A stretch of 16,828 nt of DNA from CAYNDL01 sp964396115 (GTDB lineage: Bacteria; Patescibacteriota; Andersenbacteria; UBA10190; CAIZMI01): NCBI GenBank assembly GCA_964396115.1, contig CAYNDL010000020.1, positions 1-16,828 on the forward strand, read 5' to 3'. The position numbers and the translations under genes are program-made. Below the pieces are notes generated by a model. That model had not been told where the DNA came from and made no database searches. It worked only from the letters and a program-made list of their open reading frames with translations. This document shows, one piece after another, positions 1-7,002 of the stretch (position 1 is its first letter; each line of letters begins with the position of its first letter).

Positions 1-1793
1 TGTGTTTTAACTGCCGGCTTAGGAGTCGAAGTGGGCTTGGGCGCTTCCGGCTTCGGATCAGTCGAACCAACAGGGGCAGTTTGGTTTTGAACGTTCTTCT
101 CCGCGTTTGCAGCGGTTACGTGAGGAAACAAATCCGGTGATTTGTATGAGCTTAGTATCACATGTTCAGCAGCAAGTGCCCCGTTTCTAAAAATTTGCTG
201 CACGAGCCTAGCCCGCAACGAACCGTCCGGCTTTTTATCATAAACAACGGGTCCGTTCACTTTCACTTCCCTTCCATCCGACGTTCCCCAAAACTCAAAG
301 ATTAATTTGGTTCCATCGATTTTTGTTTGAATCAAAATATAACCAGGGGTGTCATTAACAAATTTTAAATCTGTTCCGTCGCGCCACGTCCTCTGGTTCG
401 GATAAATGGTCGCGTCGAAACCCGGCTTGCCATAGTAAGCAACAGGATACGCATGGTTACTCCTCTCGGTAATCTTAAGACCCGCCATTACAGCAGCTCG
501 GAATGCTGTCGTTGAAACCTGGCAGATTCCTCCACCATATTCCGGACGAGTGACATTCTCCTTAATAACCAGCTCAGGATAATAACCCGTATCTTTAGTA
601 ACTGGGCCAAGATGCTCGTTAAAGGCGAAAACTTGTCCCGGAGGAATTAGCACGCCATGAAACCTGGCTGTCCCCACTTCAATATTGTGCTTTCTATTCC
701 GCGGACTGCCCCGGAAGTCTGATTCACCCGTAGCCAAGAGAGTCTTAATACCTAAATTCTCTATCTCGCGGGTCGATTTTATTTTCGGTTCTGTTTCAGT
801 AAAGACAAGTTCGACATTATTTTCACCTTTTTGCGCCGTTGCCCTCACCACCTCTGTACTCTTGTTTACGTCCAACTCATTGCCAGTTTGTGCTGCAGAA
901 AAAACAGTAACCCGACCATCTTCTGCAAGTTCAAAACGCGCGTCCTGAGGCACTTTATTGACGGCAGCAGCAACATTTTCAAGCAAATAAGAATTAACTG
1001 CTCCACGCAAAAAAGTTGCGATTGCTTCTCCATTAACCTTCTCGATGCTGATCCATGCCCTTGCTGTTTTCACTGGCACAACAAATTCTTTTTCTTTCGC
1101 CCTTAAAACAAAAGGAGTAGCTGAAATCTTTTCCACTTCGTTTTTTACCGAAAGGGCTTCTTCGTTACCTATTTCCGGAGTACGTTTTGTGAAAGCTAAT
1201 TCTATAGGTTGCAGAGATTTAGTGCGCACCCTTTCCAGCAAGTCTTTTGCAAATTTTTCCTGATCAACCAGAGTCCCTTCTTTTGCCTCGATCAGGCGCA
1301 AAGAGCCATCAACGTTAAAGGTCCAACCCGCGTTTATTGGCGGTTGTTCATGTTTCGCAACATTTTCTTTTACGAACTTATCAAAATATGGCCTGTAGAT
1401 TAAAAAATTCAGCTTTATAGGCGCGTAGACCATGCCGCTGAAGAATTCACCAACCCAAACAACATCAGGCCGTGGATGGCCGAACTTGGCTGCCTTACTG
1501 GAAGCAGCCTTGATTGATGGAGATACTCCGAGGTCGGCAATAGTAGGTTCAGCAATAATTTTTCCATCTAATCGGACAGCTATCCTGGACTTCATCAGTG
1601 TCTGCAGGTCATTTCGAACTTTCTGTTCAGCTTCTTTCTCAGTGAGGCCGCCGACGTGCGTATCACCCACACTCACTTGGGGCAAAATTTGCCCCGCCAA
1701 AGCCTGCGACAAACCGACGACCGAAACGATCGCCAAAATAATAACTACACAAATAAATACAATCCCCGATAATACGACTTTTTTACGACGCAT
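1..1793 (-). CDS. VanW-family cell-envelope protein (3' end outside window)
   Basis: An open frame of 597 codons starts at ATG 1793 and runs off the left edge without a stop. An in-frame TAG lies three codons upstream of the ATG, which fixes the start. Residues 7-28 form a hydrophobic segment after a basic MRRKK start, so the protein is probably membrane-anchored with an outside body. Residues 35-330 look like the repeated PG_binding_4-type region (YoaR-like; note VGGLT near residue 48). The VanW domain spans about 360-490 and shows RNRKHNI, the FNEHLGP stretch and the signature GGGICQVST near residue 420. After about residue 570 the chain is Pro/Lys/Thr-rich, a typical low-complexity tail. 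VanW proteins accompany some glycopeptide-resistance loci, but their chemistry is unresolved, so I assign only a cell-wall-associated role. The gene follows the histidine kinase by 68 bases on the same strand. Confidence 0.9.
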   Translation of the reverse strand, partial: MRRKKVVLSGIVFICVVIILAIVSVVGLSQALAGQILPQVSVGDTHVGGLTEKEAEQKVRNDLQTLMKSRIAVRLDGKIIAEPTIADLGVSPSIKAASSKAAKFGHPRPDVVWVGEFFSGMVYAPIKLNFLIYRPYFDKFVKENVAKHEQPPINAGWTFNVDGSLRLIEAKEGTLVDQEKFAKDLLERVRTKSLQPIELAFTKRTPEIGNEEALSVKNEVEKISATPFVLRAKEKEFVVPVKTARAWISIEKVNGEAIATFLRGAVNSYLLENVAAAVNKVPQDARFELAEDGRVTVFSAAQTGNELDVNKSTEVVRATAQKGENNVELVFTETEPKIKSTREIENLGIKTLLATGESDFRGSPRNRKHNIEVGTARFHGVLIPPGQVFAFNEHLGPVTKDTGYYPELVIKENVTRPEYGGGICQVSTTAFRAAVMAGLKITERSNHAYPVAYYGKPGFDATIYPNQRTWRDGTDLKFVNDTPGYILIQTKIDGTKLIFEFWGTSDGREVKVNGPVVYDKKPDGSLRARLVQQIFRNGALAAEHVILSSYKSPDLFPHVTAANAEKNVQNQTAPVGSTDPKPEAPKPTSTPKPAVKT

Positions 1794-1814
1794 TAATCTC
1801 TAACTTAACAAGTC

Positions 1815-1841
1815 AAAATCTGTCTCTACTCTACCAGAGAC
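1815..1841 (-). terminator. Possible weak terminator between kinase and VanW genes
   Basis: On the minus strand GTCTCT (1836-1841) and AGAGAC (1822-1827) can pair around an eight-base loop. Three bases later comes TTTT (1815-1818). The stem is only six pairs and the T-run is short, so it may slow rather than stop transcription from the kinase into the VanW gene. Confidence 0.3.
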
Positions 1842-1861
1842 GCACCAGACTGCAACCTGGT

Positions 1862-3310
1862 TTATGCTTTTTGCCCTACTTCAGCTGCTTTTATGCCTAC
1901 AGTCAAATTCTTTCCCGCAACTAATGCGTCTTTTGTGCCCTCGATCGGCACGCGCACTGTAAATGTGGAACCCTTTCCCAGACCTGGGCTCGTAACGGAA
2001 ATGTCCCCGTGGTGTTCACGCATGATCGTACGCGCGACATACAGGCCGAGACCAGAACCATCCGTATGGTATTTGTCGGACCCGCCAACACGCGTGAATT
2101 TCGAAAATAGGCGTTCGATTTCTTCAGCGCTTATTCCCTTGCCCGTATCCGTGACAGAAAAAGTGATATTTTCCCCGTTTTGTTGGACGGCAACTTCCAC
2201 CTTACCAGCATTGGTATATTTGATCGCGTTATCCACCGTATTTAATAGAACCTGTCTGATTCTTTGTTTGTCAGCGACAACATGAGGCAAGTTCCCTTGG
2301 GCGTTAAACGACAAAGAAAGATTCTTCTTCTCTGCATTAGGAACCAGCTCCGTGACCAGCTCGTTTGCCATCTGTGCTAAATCAACAGATTCTGGAGCTA
2401 ATTCCAGCCTTCCGCTTTCTATACGGGAAACATCAAGAAGACTCTTTATGAGCTCAATAAGCCTCTCGCTTGATTGGGAAATAATGTCCACGACAGGAGC
2501 CATTTTCTTGGGCACTTTTCCATAATCACCTTCCTTTAACATGGATAGGTAGCCCTTTATCGCCGTCAGGGGTGTATAAAGCTGGTGAGAAGCGATGCTC
2601 AAAAATTCGCTCTTAGCCTTATCTACCTGCGCAAGACTCTCATTGGCCTTACGTAAATCCTGAGTCGTTCTTTGTAGGTCTTGATAAATCTTGGCTTTTG
2701 AAATCGCTAACGAGATGAGGCCTGTGATACCAGAAATCGCTTCCTGCTCATACTGGGAAAGATTATGCAAGTCTCGAACCGACGATATGGTCAAAATTCC
2801 TAATGCTTGATGGCCAATGGATAACGGGTAGATCAACGAATTTTTTATTTTCTTTCCAAGGGTTGTCTTTTTAATGTTTATCCCAAGTTCTTCCGGGTAT
2901 ATCGAATCAATACCCTCAACAATCCGACTCTTGTCGTTTTTCAAGACACGTTTGATGTTCTGCATGGACACATTCCAAACATGATTATTGCTCATCACAT
3001 CGCTAATTTCTTTCGAACGTCCAGAAATCGCTAAATAGTGCAAAACACTCTCCCTTTCGTTTCCTTCGATCATCGCCACAGACACAATTTCATAACCTAA
3101 TTCCTTCCCGATCGCTTGCACGATACTCTTCGCCATATCTTCCATTCCAAGTGAGGCCATGGATATTTGATCCAGTTTTCGCAGAAGTGCCAGAGTTTTA
3201 TTCCTGACCCTCAATTCAGCGTTACGCTTATACAGCTCCTGATTAACCTTAGTCAGAAGTTCATCCGCTTCTCTTCTCGCTGTGAACAGTTTTTTTATTT
3301 GTTTAAACAT
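1862..3310 (-). CDS. Soluble GAF-domain sensor histidine kinase
   Basis: The 482-residue protein has no membrane segment. Order of parts: basic coiled coil (1-45), GAF-like sensor (about 50-205), signalling helix (205-235), HisKA dimerisation domain (234-300) and HATPase_c (about 345-456), then a short tail. The H-box SHQLYTPLT places the phosphoacceptor at His242; Tyr245 stands where Arg is commonest. The N-box has Asn361, the G1 box is DTGKGI with Asp388, and the G2 box is GSGLGL (418-423), so it should be an active kinase. No response regulator gene lies in the window, so its partner is elsewhere. It follows the 93-residue gene by 67 bases, which hold a promoter-like site, so it may be transcribed both with and apart from the upstream membrane-protein genes. 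No Shine-Dalgarno precedes ATG 3310. The signal sensed by the GAF domain cannot be read from the sequence. Confidence 0.93.
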   Translation of the reverse strand: MFKQIKKLFTARREADELLTKVNQELYKRNAELRVRNKTLALLRKLDQISMASLGMEDMAKSIVQAIGKELGYEIVSVAMIEGNERESVLHYLAISGRSKEISDVMSNNHVWNVSMQNIKRVLKNDKSRIVEGIDSIYPEELGINIKKTTLGKKIKNSLIYPLSIGHQALGILTISSVRDLHNLSQYEQEAISGITGLISLAISKAKIYQDLQRTTQDLRKANESLAQVDKAKSEFLSIASHQLYTPLTAIKGYLSMLKEGDYGKVPKKMAPVVDIISQSSERLIELIKSLLDVSRIESGRLELAPESVDLAQMANELVTELVPNAEKKNLSLSFNAQGNLPHVVADKQRIRQVLLNTVDNAIKYTNAGKVEVAVQQNGENITFSVTDTGKGISAEEIERLFSKFTRVGGSDKYHTDGSGLGLYVARTIMREHHGDISVTSPGLGKGSTFTVRVPIEGTKDALVAGKNLTVGIKAAEVGQKA

Positions 3311-3336
3311 TTTTTATTTCAACAAAGCCTGATGCT

Positions 3337-3347
3337 ATTATATAGCA
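3337..3347 (-). promoter_or_regulatory. Candidate extended -10 promoter for the histidine kinase
   Basis: Read on the minus strand, TGCTATATAAT contains an extended -10 (TGC before TATATA) or, two bases on, the perfect -10 TATAAT. No good -35 lies 16-18 bases upstream (TGTTCG or AGTGTT at the expected place). It sits 27 bases before ATG 3310. Confidence 0.4.
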
Positions 3348-3377
3348 CAAACTTTTCGCCGAACACTCAACAAAAAC

Positions 3378-3659
3378 TTATTTCAATACTTGCGGGATAT
3401 CGCCCTCATCAGCATAGGAGATGAGCGGCTTGATTGCGTCGCGACAAACTTCTCGTGACAATTTGCCAAACAACTTCTCATACTGACCGACCAAGCGTTC
3501 CAGAACGTCTTTAGACTGCCCCTCTATGCTCAGTTCATGGGTTTCCTTATTTAATTTCAACCCGTCTACCTTTAAGGCCTCAGTCCAAGCAACAGGACCA
3601 ATAATAGCTGCTTGCTCTTCGATTATCTTAGCTGCAATTTTTTCAACGGCTTCAGACAT
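3378..3659 (-). CDS. Small predicted helical protein of unknown function
   Basis: A 93-residue acidic, helical-looking soluble protein. It begins two bases after the stop of the 8-TM membrane protein, so the two are almost certainly cotranslated. Residues 1-20 form an amphipathic helix (EKIAAKIIEEQAAII), followed by GPVAWTEA, then a short segment ending in SIEGQSKDVLERLV and a helix with LFGKLSREVCRDAIKPLI. I see no catalytic motif, zinc site or DNA-binding motif. I do not recognise the family. Its place between a membrane sensor-like gene and a soluble sensor kinase suggests a signalling adaptor, but this is inference from position only. Length, start and codon pattern fit a real gene. Confidence 0.75.
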   Translation of the reverse strand: MSEAVEKIAAKIIEEQAAIIGPVAWTEALKVDGLKLNKETHELSIEGQSKDVLERLVGQYEKLFGKLSREVCRDAIKPLISYADEGDIPQVLK

Positions 3660-3661
3660 AT

Positions 3662-4477
3662 TTAGGCTTCGTTAATTTTCTTAAACGATGCGCCTAACTG
3701 CATTAAGGCTATCGTCATGACAGTATAGGCAAGTAGATAAAAATAGTCATTAATCCCTCCCACATACCAAGTTTCGCGACTTGTCTGATAGATGAAGAAG
3801 TAATCATTGGCCGCTTCCAAAACAATGGCAACCAGCAGAAGAAGTATTGGTTTTTTCATTATCCCTCCCAAAAATTTCTTTGACAAAAGATACGTTAATA
3901 TGGCCAACGACAAATACACTCCATCAATAATTGGCGATACTAAATCAAGAACAATTGTGAATGGGCTACTCCAGTCAAACTCATAACCATTTAGGAAAAA
4001 GTAATATGAAAACAATGCCCACAGTATGGGAATAATCAAAGCGACAGCTTTTCCACTATAACTACGGACAGAAAAACGAGCTCCAGCTGCCCGCATTAAC
4101 TGCAGCGAGCCGTAAGCATACAAAATTCCGGTTGCGAAGAAACCGAAATCTCCTATTGATGGGTACGGCACTTCAACCTGCAAAACATAAATGTAAAACG
4201 AATAGCATATCTGTCCGAAAGTCTGTCCCAACAGACCTAAGGAGAAAGCAATAAAAGACTTACCCAATATACTCTTGAATCCTCCCCACCTCTTAGCGTT
4301 TATCAAACCAACAACACCACCAAGCAAAGAAATCCAGAAGTAAGTCAGGGTAAATAAGTTATTTTCTGTAGAATCACGAAGGCCTCGAGCATAAATAGTG
4401 ACCCACCAAATACTGAGGACGACGAAGAAAACTATGGCAATTAACTCTAGTTTATGACGTTTAAATCTGGCGAGCAT
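3662..4477 (-). CDS. Eight-TM membrane protein, sensor-module-like
   Basis: The 271-residue protein is nearly all membrane. Hydrophobic segments fall at about 12-30, 42-62, 73-97, 108-129, 143-162, 173-197, 208-228 and 240-262. Between segments 3 and 4 is PYPSIGDFGFF. From memory, similar P-x-P-S-x-A/G-D motifs occur in the multi-TM N-terminal sensor regions of many diguanylate cyclases and kinases; no search was possible. Conserved-looking acidic residues occur inside the membrane (VLDLVSPIIDGVY, LEAANDYFF). No output domain follows the last helix, only FKKINEA. The start at ATG 4477 overlaps the end of the upstream transferase gene by 17 bases, and the 93-residue gene follows after two bases. 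I infer a stand-alone membrane sensor whose output could pass through the small protein to the soluble kinase. A transporter or lipid-enzyme role is not excluded. Confidence 0.8.
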   Translation of the reverse strand: MLARFKRHKLELIAIVFFVVLSIWWVTIYARGLRDSTENNLFTLTYFWISLLGGVVGLINAKRWGGFKSILGKSFIAFSLGLLGQTFGQICYSFYIYVLQVEVPYPSIGDFGFFATGILYAYGSLQLMRAAGARFSVRSYSGKAVALIIPILWALFSYYFFLNGYEFDWSSPFTIVLDLVSPIIDGVYLSLAILTYLLSKKFLGGIMKKPILLLLVAIVLEAANDYFFIYQTSRETWYVGGINDYFYLLAYTVMTIALMQLGASFKKINEA

Positions 4478-5426
4478 GTTTGTGATTATTTATATTATAC
4501 AAAAAAGGTAATAACTTACCAAATAGACCAGCGTGCGGCTTGATCCCATACTTTTTCAAATATTTGACTGGACGAAACGTGCTTTTTGCATGTCTTAAAC
4601 CTGGCAAACCGAGGTCTTCCTCGTAATTTACGAAATGATAACCCTCATTTGCATATATTTTTGCCGCCTCAGTTAAAAGAAATGCAGACACCCCACAATA
4701 CTCATAGTTAGATTTTGCAAAATGAGCAACGATATAATTGTCATGCGCAGGTTGACTTATTAAAAAGCCGACTGGTTCGTTATCAACAAAGAGCATTAGG
4801 TTAATTAACTGGAAAGACGCGGAGTACTTAACGAGCTTATTAAAAGCCCTGTCTTCCCTTTCAGAGTATGCTTCTCTAACGTCAACCCACTTTTCAAAAA
4901 TTTCTGATAAACAACCGTCGTATTTTGTTCCTCCCAAATCAAACCGTTCAATTCGATACTTCGACTTATACTTGTTTAAGAAACGGTTTACTTGATGACG
5001 TACCTCCGAATATTTTTTTCCTTGTAATTCGACCAGGTCTTTAACTGAATAAACATAGTCAAAATTATTGCGATCCTCAGCAAAGGCAAACTTTGAATCG
5101 CAACAACTTTTAATTGCTTCCTCAGTAATCATCTGCAACCCCGATCTTATTTTATTTTCTTTGCAGTAACTAATAAGGATTGAAACAGTATCTTCCACTT
5201 TGTTTGTTCCCAAAAAAGATAGAAAACTCCTTCCTTTTTGGTCATCAGTAGACAAAACAATTAGGTTTCCATTTAGCAAAGATACCTGCCTTTTATCATC
5301 CACGTCCCAACAAAACAAAGATATAAAATTAAAGTCCGAGTAAGGAGGATAATTTTTTGTAAATTCCTCTATTTCCTGCTTATCCCCTATCTCAATTTTC
5401 TTAAAAACCGGAAATTCCGGGATCAT
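4461..5426 (-). CDS. DUF2156 / MprF C-terminal-like transferase (paralogue 1)
   Basis: A 321-residue soluble protein with the pattern of the LPG_synthase_C (DUF2156) family, a double GNAT-like fold related to the catalytic half of MprF. That half moves an amino acid from aminoacyl-tRNA to phosphatidylglycerol. Family marks: the LVELQGKKYSEVRHQVNRFL stretch (131-150), the acceptor-side strand MLFVDNEPVGFLIS (211-224) and the C-terminal block EEDLGLPGLRHAK (269-281) followed by RPVKYLKKY. It lacks the N-terminal flippase membrane region of full MprF, so any lipid product would need another carrier. The start MIPEFPVFKK matches the paralogue at 5955-6854, which supports ATG 5426. A transporter-gene terminator ends only about 25 bases upstream, leaving little room for a leader. 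The substrate is unknown: tRNA-dependent lipid or peptide modification is likely but unproven. Confidence 0.85.
   Translation of the reverse strand: MIPEFPVFKKIEIGDKQEIEEFTKNYPPYSDFNFISLFCWDVDDKRQVSLLNGNLIVLSTDDQKGRSFLSFLGTNKVEDTVSILISYCKENKIRSGLQMITEEAIKSCCDSKFAFAEDRNNFDYVYSVKDLVELQGKKYSEVRHQVNRFLNKYKSKYRIERFDLGGTKYDGCLSEIFEKWVDVREAYSEREDRAFNKLVKYSASFQLINLMLFVDNEPVGFLISQPAHDNYIVAHFAKSNYEYCGVSAFLLTEAAKIYANEGYHFVNYEEDLGLPGLRHAKSTFRPVKYLKKYGIKPHAGLFGKLLPFLYNINNHKHARQI
4494..4522 (-). promoter_or_regulatory. Candidate internal promoter for the 8-TM gene
   Basis: Inside the 3' end of the upstream transferase gene the minus strand reads TTGGTA (4517-4522), a 17-base spacer and a perfect TATAAT (4494-4499). 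A transcript would start near 4487, about ten bases before ATG 4477. The -35 matches four of six consensus bases. Confidence 0.5.
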
Positions 5427-5450
5427 CCATTAATAATAACCCATAAATCG

Positions 5451-5483
5451 AAAAGCCCGAACCACGTCGCGGTGGTCCGGGCT
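5451..5483 (-). terminator. Rho-independent terminator of the DMT transporter gene
   Basis: On the minus strand a 12-pair stem (5472-5483 with 5454-5465, one G-U pair) closes a six-base loop and is followed by TTTT (5451-5454). It starts six bases after the transporter stop codon. It is the strongest hairpin in the window. Confidence 0.85.
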
Positions 5484-5488
5484 AAGCG

Positions 5489-5830
5489 TCATGGCATATG
5501 CCACTGCATGTACACGACGCCAAAGATGGCAATAGCAGCGCCCACATAGGTCTGCAGCGGCAATGCCTCATGGAAGATGAACTTGCTGGCGAGGATCAAC
5601 AGGACGTTCGTTCCAACGTCGTAGATGATCGCTGCCTCGAGCAAGGTCCCCTTCTTCAACGAGAACGCCCAGATCGTCAGGGCGACGTTGCAGAGCAAAA
5701 CGCCGAGGATAAAGTGGGCCGTTTTGTGGCTAACTTTTGCCCACTGGTTGAGGACGATGTCGCCGGCGACTGCGAACAGGATCAGAGTCAAAGAGAGACC
5801 GTACAAAGCCGATTTTGGGGCGAGTCCCAT
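5489..5830 (-). CDS. Small four-TM transporter, DMT superfamily (SMR/EamA-like)
   Basis: The 113-residue protein has four hydrophobic segments at about 8-29, 38-57, 63-84 and 92-110, the size and layout of small multidrug-resistance or half-EamA proteins, which work as dimers. TM4 carries the family-like AIFGVVYM. TM1 has AGDIVLNQW: Asp24 sits where SMR pumps have their essential Glu, so it could be a proton-coupled exporter with a shortened acid, or a different DMT subfamily. Substrate is unknown. The gene stands out: 165 G+C in 300 bases (5521-5820, 55%) against 44 in 120 bases sampled from the next gene (37%). It has its own consensus promoter, a clear Shine-Dalgarno and a strong terminator, unlike its neighbours. 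It separates two DUF2156 paralogues. I infer horizontal acquisition. Confidence 0.82.
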   Translation of the reverse strand: MGLAPKSALYGLSLTLILFAVAGDIVLNQWAKVSHKTAHFILGVLLCNVALTIWAFSLKKGTLLEAAIIYDVGTNVLLILASKFIFHEALPLQTYVGAAIAIFGVVYMQWHMP

Positions 5831-5837
5831 GGATTAT

Positions 5838-5843
5838 TCCTCC
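5838..5843 (-). promoter_or_regulatory. Strong Shine-Dalgarno of the DMT transporter
   Basis: GGAGGA on the minus strand lies seven bases before ATG 5830. It is the only clear ribosome binding site I found in the window, which fixes this start and marks the gene as different from its neighbours. Confidence 0.85.
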
Positions 5844-5854
5844 AGTACAAGGTT

Positions 5855-5891
5855 ATGTGCTCTTTCGAAAGAACGTATAATATTAGCACAT
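5855..5891 (-). repeat. Nested inverted repeat over the transporter promoter (operator-like)
   Basis: Arms ATGTGCT (5855-5861) and AGCACAT (5885-5891) are perfect inverted copies 23 bases apart. Between them lies the ten-base palindrome CTTTCGAAAG (5862-5871). The block covers the -10 hexamer and the likely transcription start, as a repressor site would. It could also fold as a hairpin in the leader. Confidence 0.5.
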
Positions 5892-5908
5892 CTGTGCCTT
5901 TTTGTCAA
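5880..5908 (-). promoter_or_regulatory. Consensus promoter of the DMT transporter
   Basis: The minus strand shows a perfect -35 TTGACA (5903-5908), a 17-base spacer and -10 TAATAT (5880-5885). Transcription would begin near 5873, giving a leader of about 43 bases that includes the Shine-Dalgarno. Confidence 0.8.
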
Positions 5909-5927
5909 TCTACAATGTTTGACGTAG

Positions 5928-5951
5928 AAAAAACCGCTGTCGGGTGACAGC
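5928..5951 (-). terminator. Terminator of DUF2156 paralogue 2
   Basis: On the minus strand GCTGTC (5946-5951) pairs with GACAGC (5936-5941) around ACCC, then GG and six T (5928-5933). It lies three bases past the stop codon at 5955. Confidence 0.75.
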
Positions 5952-5954
5952 AGC

Positions 5955-6854
5955 TTATTTATTAGGCCTAATTCTGTATTTCTTTAAGGTTTTTACCGGC
6001 AAGTAGGACATCATTGCCCTTCTTAACCCGACCTGACCCAGATCTTGCTGGACGTTTGAGTATTTATAGCCACCGTATTTCAATATGATGGCCGTCGCTC
6101 TCAACAAAAAGTAATAGACGCCCTGATATTTCGGTTCAAACATAACGGCGTGATTGATAACCATTTCATTATCGATCGGCTCATTGATTGTCGCCGCAAC
6201 AAGGTTGCCGTCGCGATACACACCAATGCTAATAAAGTTAAACCTGTCCCAATTTTCGATCATCCTATTATTCGCCTTTTTCTCGTAGGGATTGTTATAA
6301 GGACGCTGATTCTTCCCGTCCCACCGTTTACATAACCGCATCAAATCCTTCTCAATCCCGTGACTGACGTCCATTCGTGCTACATGAAGCTTATTGTGCT
6401 TCTTTAAGAAAGTATTTGTCGCTTCCCGATGCCCTTTGAATTCCTCTCCTTTGTAGTTAATCAGTTTATCCAAATCAAAAATATAATCGAAGTGGGCATC
6501 ATCTTCCACGACTTCAAATTGGCTATCCTTTAAACTTTTTGCAATTTCCTCTGGAACAAGAACCACCTCTTGTTTCACCTTCTTCTTTGCCTGGTATTCA
6601 AACAGTTTCTGGAGAGTTTTTTCAGCCACCTTTTCACCTTGAACCGCAAAAAAGGGCTCCCTTTTCAGATAGTCCCTCAATTTCACGACAAGGTTCCCGT
6701 CTAAGTTGGAAACCCGGAAGTCATTTTCCAAATTCCAAGCCCAGAGTTCGGTAAAATTCAAGTCTGAATAAGAAGAGTGGTGTTTAGTGAAAGATTCGAC
6801 TTCTTCCTTGTCTTTAAGTGACAGCTTCTTAAACTTCGGAAATTCGGGGATCAT
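5955..6854 (-). CDS. DUF2156 / MprF C-terminal-like transferase (paralogue 2)
   Basis: A 299-residue paralogue of the 4461-5426 gene product. I take ATG 6854 (MIPEFPKFKK) rather than the in-frame TTG two codons upstream, because the other copy begins the same way and no Shine-Dalgarno favours the TTG. Shared landmarks with copy 1: an N-terminal half with YSDLNFTELW (29-38), FDYIFDLDKLINYKGEEFKG (122-141), the second-domain strand with GVYRDGNLVAATIN (211-224), and QQDLGQVGLRRAMMSYLPVK (269-288) near the end. It has no membrane helices. The family uses aminoacyl-tRNA as donor in characterised members; acceptor and amino acid are unknown here. It ends in its own terminator and lies 148 bases after tyrS on the same strand. 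The two copies differ widely in sequence, so the duplication is old or they diverged in role. Confidence 0.85.
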   Translation of the reverse strand: MIPEFPKFKKLSLKDKEEVESFTKHHSSYSDLNFTELWAWNLENDFRVSNLDGNLVVKLRDYLKREPFFAVQGEKVAEKTLQKLFEYQAKKKVKQEVVLVPEEIAKSLKDSQFEVVEDDAHFDYIFDLDKLINYKGEEFKGHREATNTFLKKHNKLHVARMDVSHGIEKDLMRLCKRWDGKNQRPYNNPYEKKANNRMIENWDRFNFISIGVYRDGNLVAATINEPIDNEMVINHAVMFEPKYQGVYYFLLRATAIILKYGGYKYSNVQQDLGQVGLRRAMMSYLPVKTLKKYRIRPNK

Positions 6855-6898
6855 TTGCAATCTTCACATTTAGCATAAATTTAAAAAGAAAGCGAGGT

Positions 6899-6916
6899 CT
6901 CATGTCAGCGCATGAG
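6899..6916. repeat. Short inverted repeat in the gap between tyrS and paralogue 2
   Basis: CTCATG (6899-6904) and CATGAG (6911-6916) form a six-pair hairpin with a six-base loop. It lies 45 bases upstream of the transferase start. No T-run follows directly on the minus strand, so it is a poor terminator. It may be a leader hairpin or chance. The rest of the gap, 6855-7002, shows nothing clear. Confidence 0.3.
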
Positions 6917-7002
6917 TAACACGAGGGGTGGCTACAATCAAAACTAAGGCCTAGGAAAGATAATTTTTACGCAAACGTCTTGTTACTTGGAATCGACAAC
7001 TG

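Noticed and set aside
1432..1803. Plus-strand frame of 123 codons opposite the VanW gene start, and several others at 685-1403
   Set aside because: They lie antisense to a continuous 597-codon frame with a clear VanW signature and have no motifs of their own.
5831..5930. A guanidine-type riboswitch upstream of the SMR-like gene
   Set aside because: The leader is only about 43 bases and shows none of the paired ACGR hairpins or larger ykkC structure I would expect.
5498..5947. A 149-codon plus-strand frame opposite the transporter gene
   Set aside because: It lacks family motifs and a promoter. The minus-strand frame has four clean membrane helices, a Shine-Dalgarno, a promoter and a terminator.
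6899..6916. The CTCATG/CATGAG hairpin as the tyrS terminator
   Set aside because: It lies about 90 bases past the tyrS stop and no T-run follows at once.
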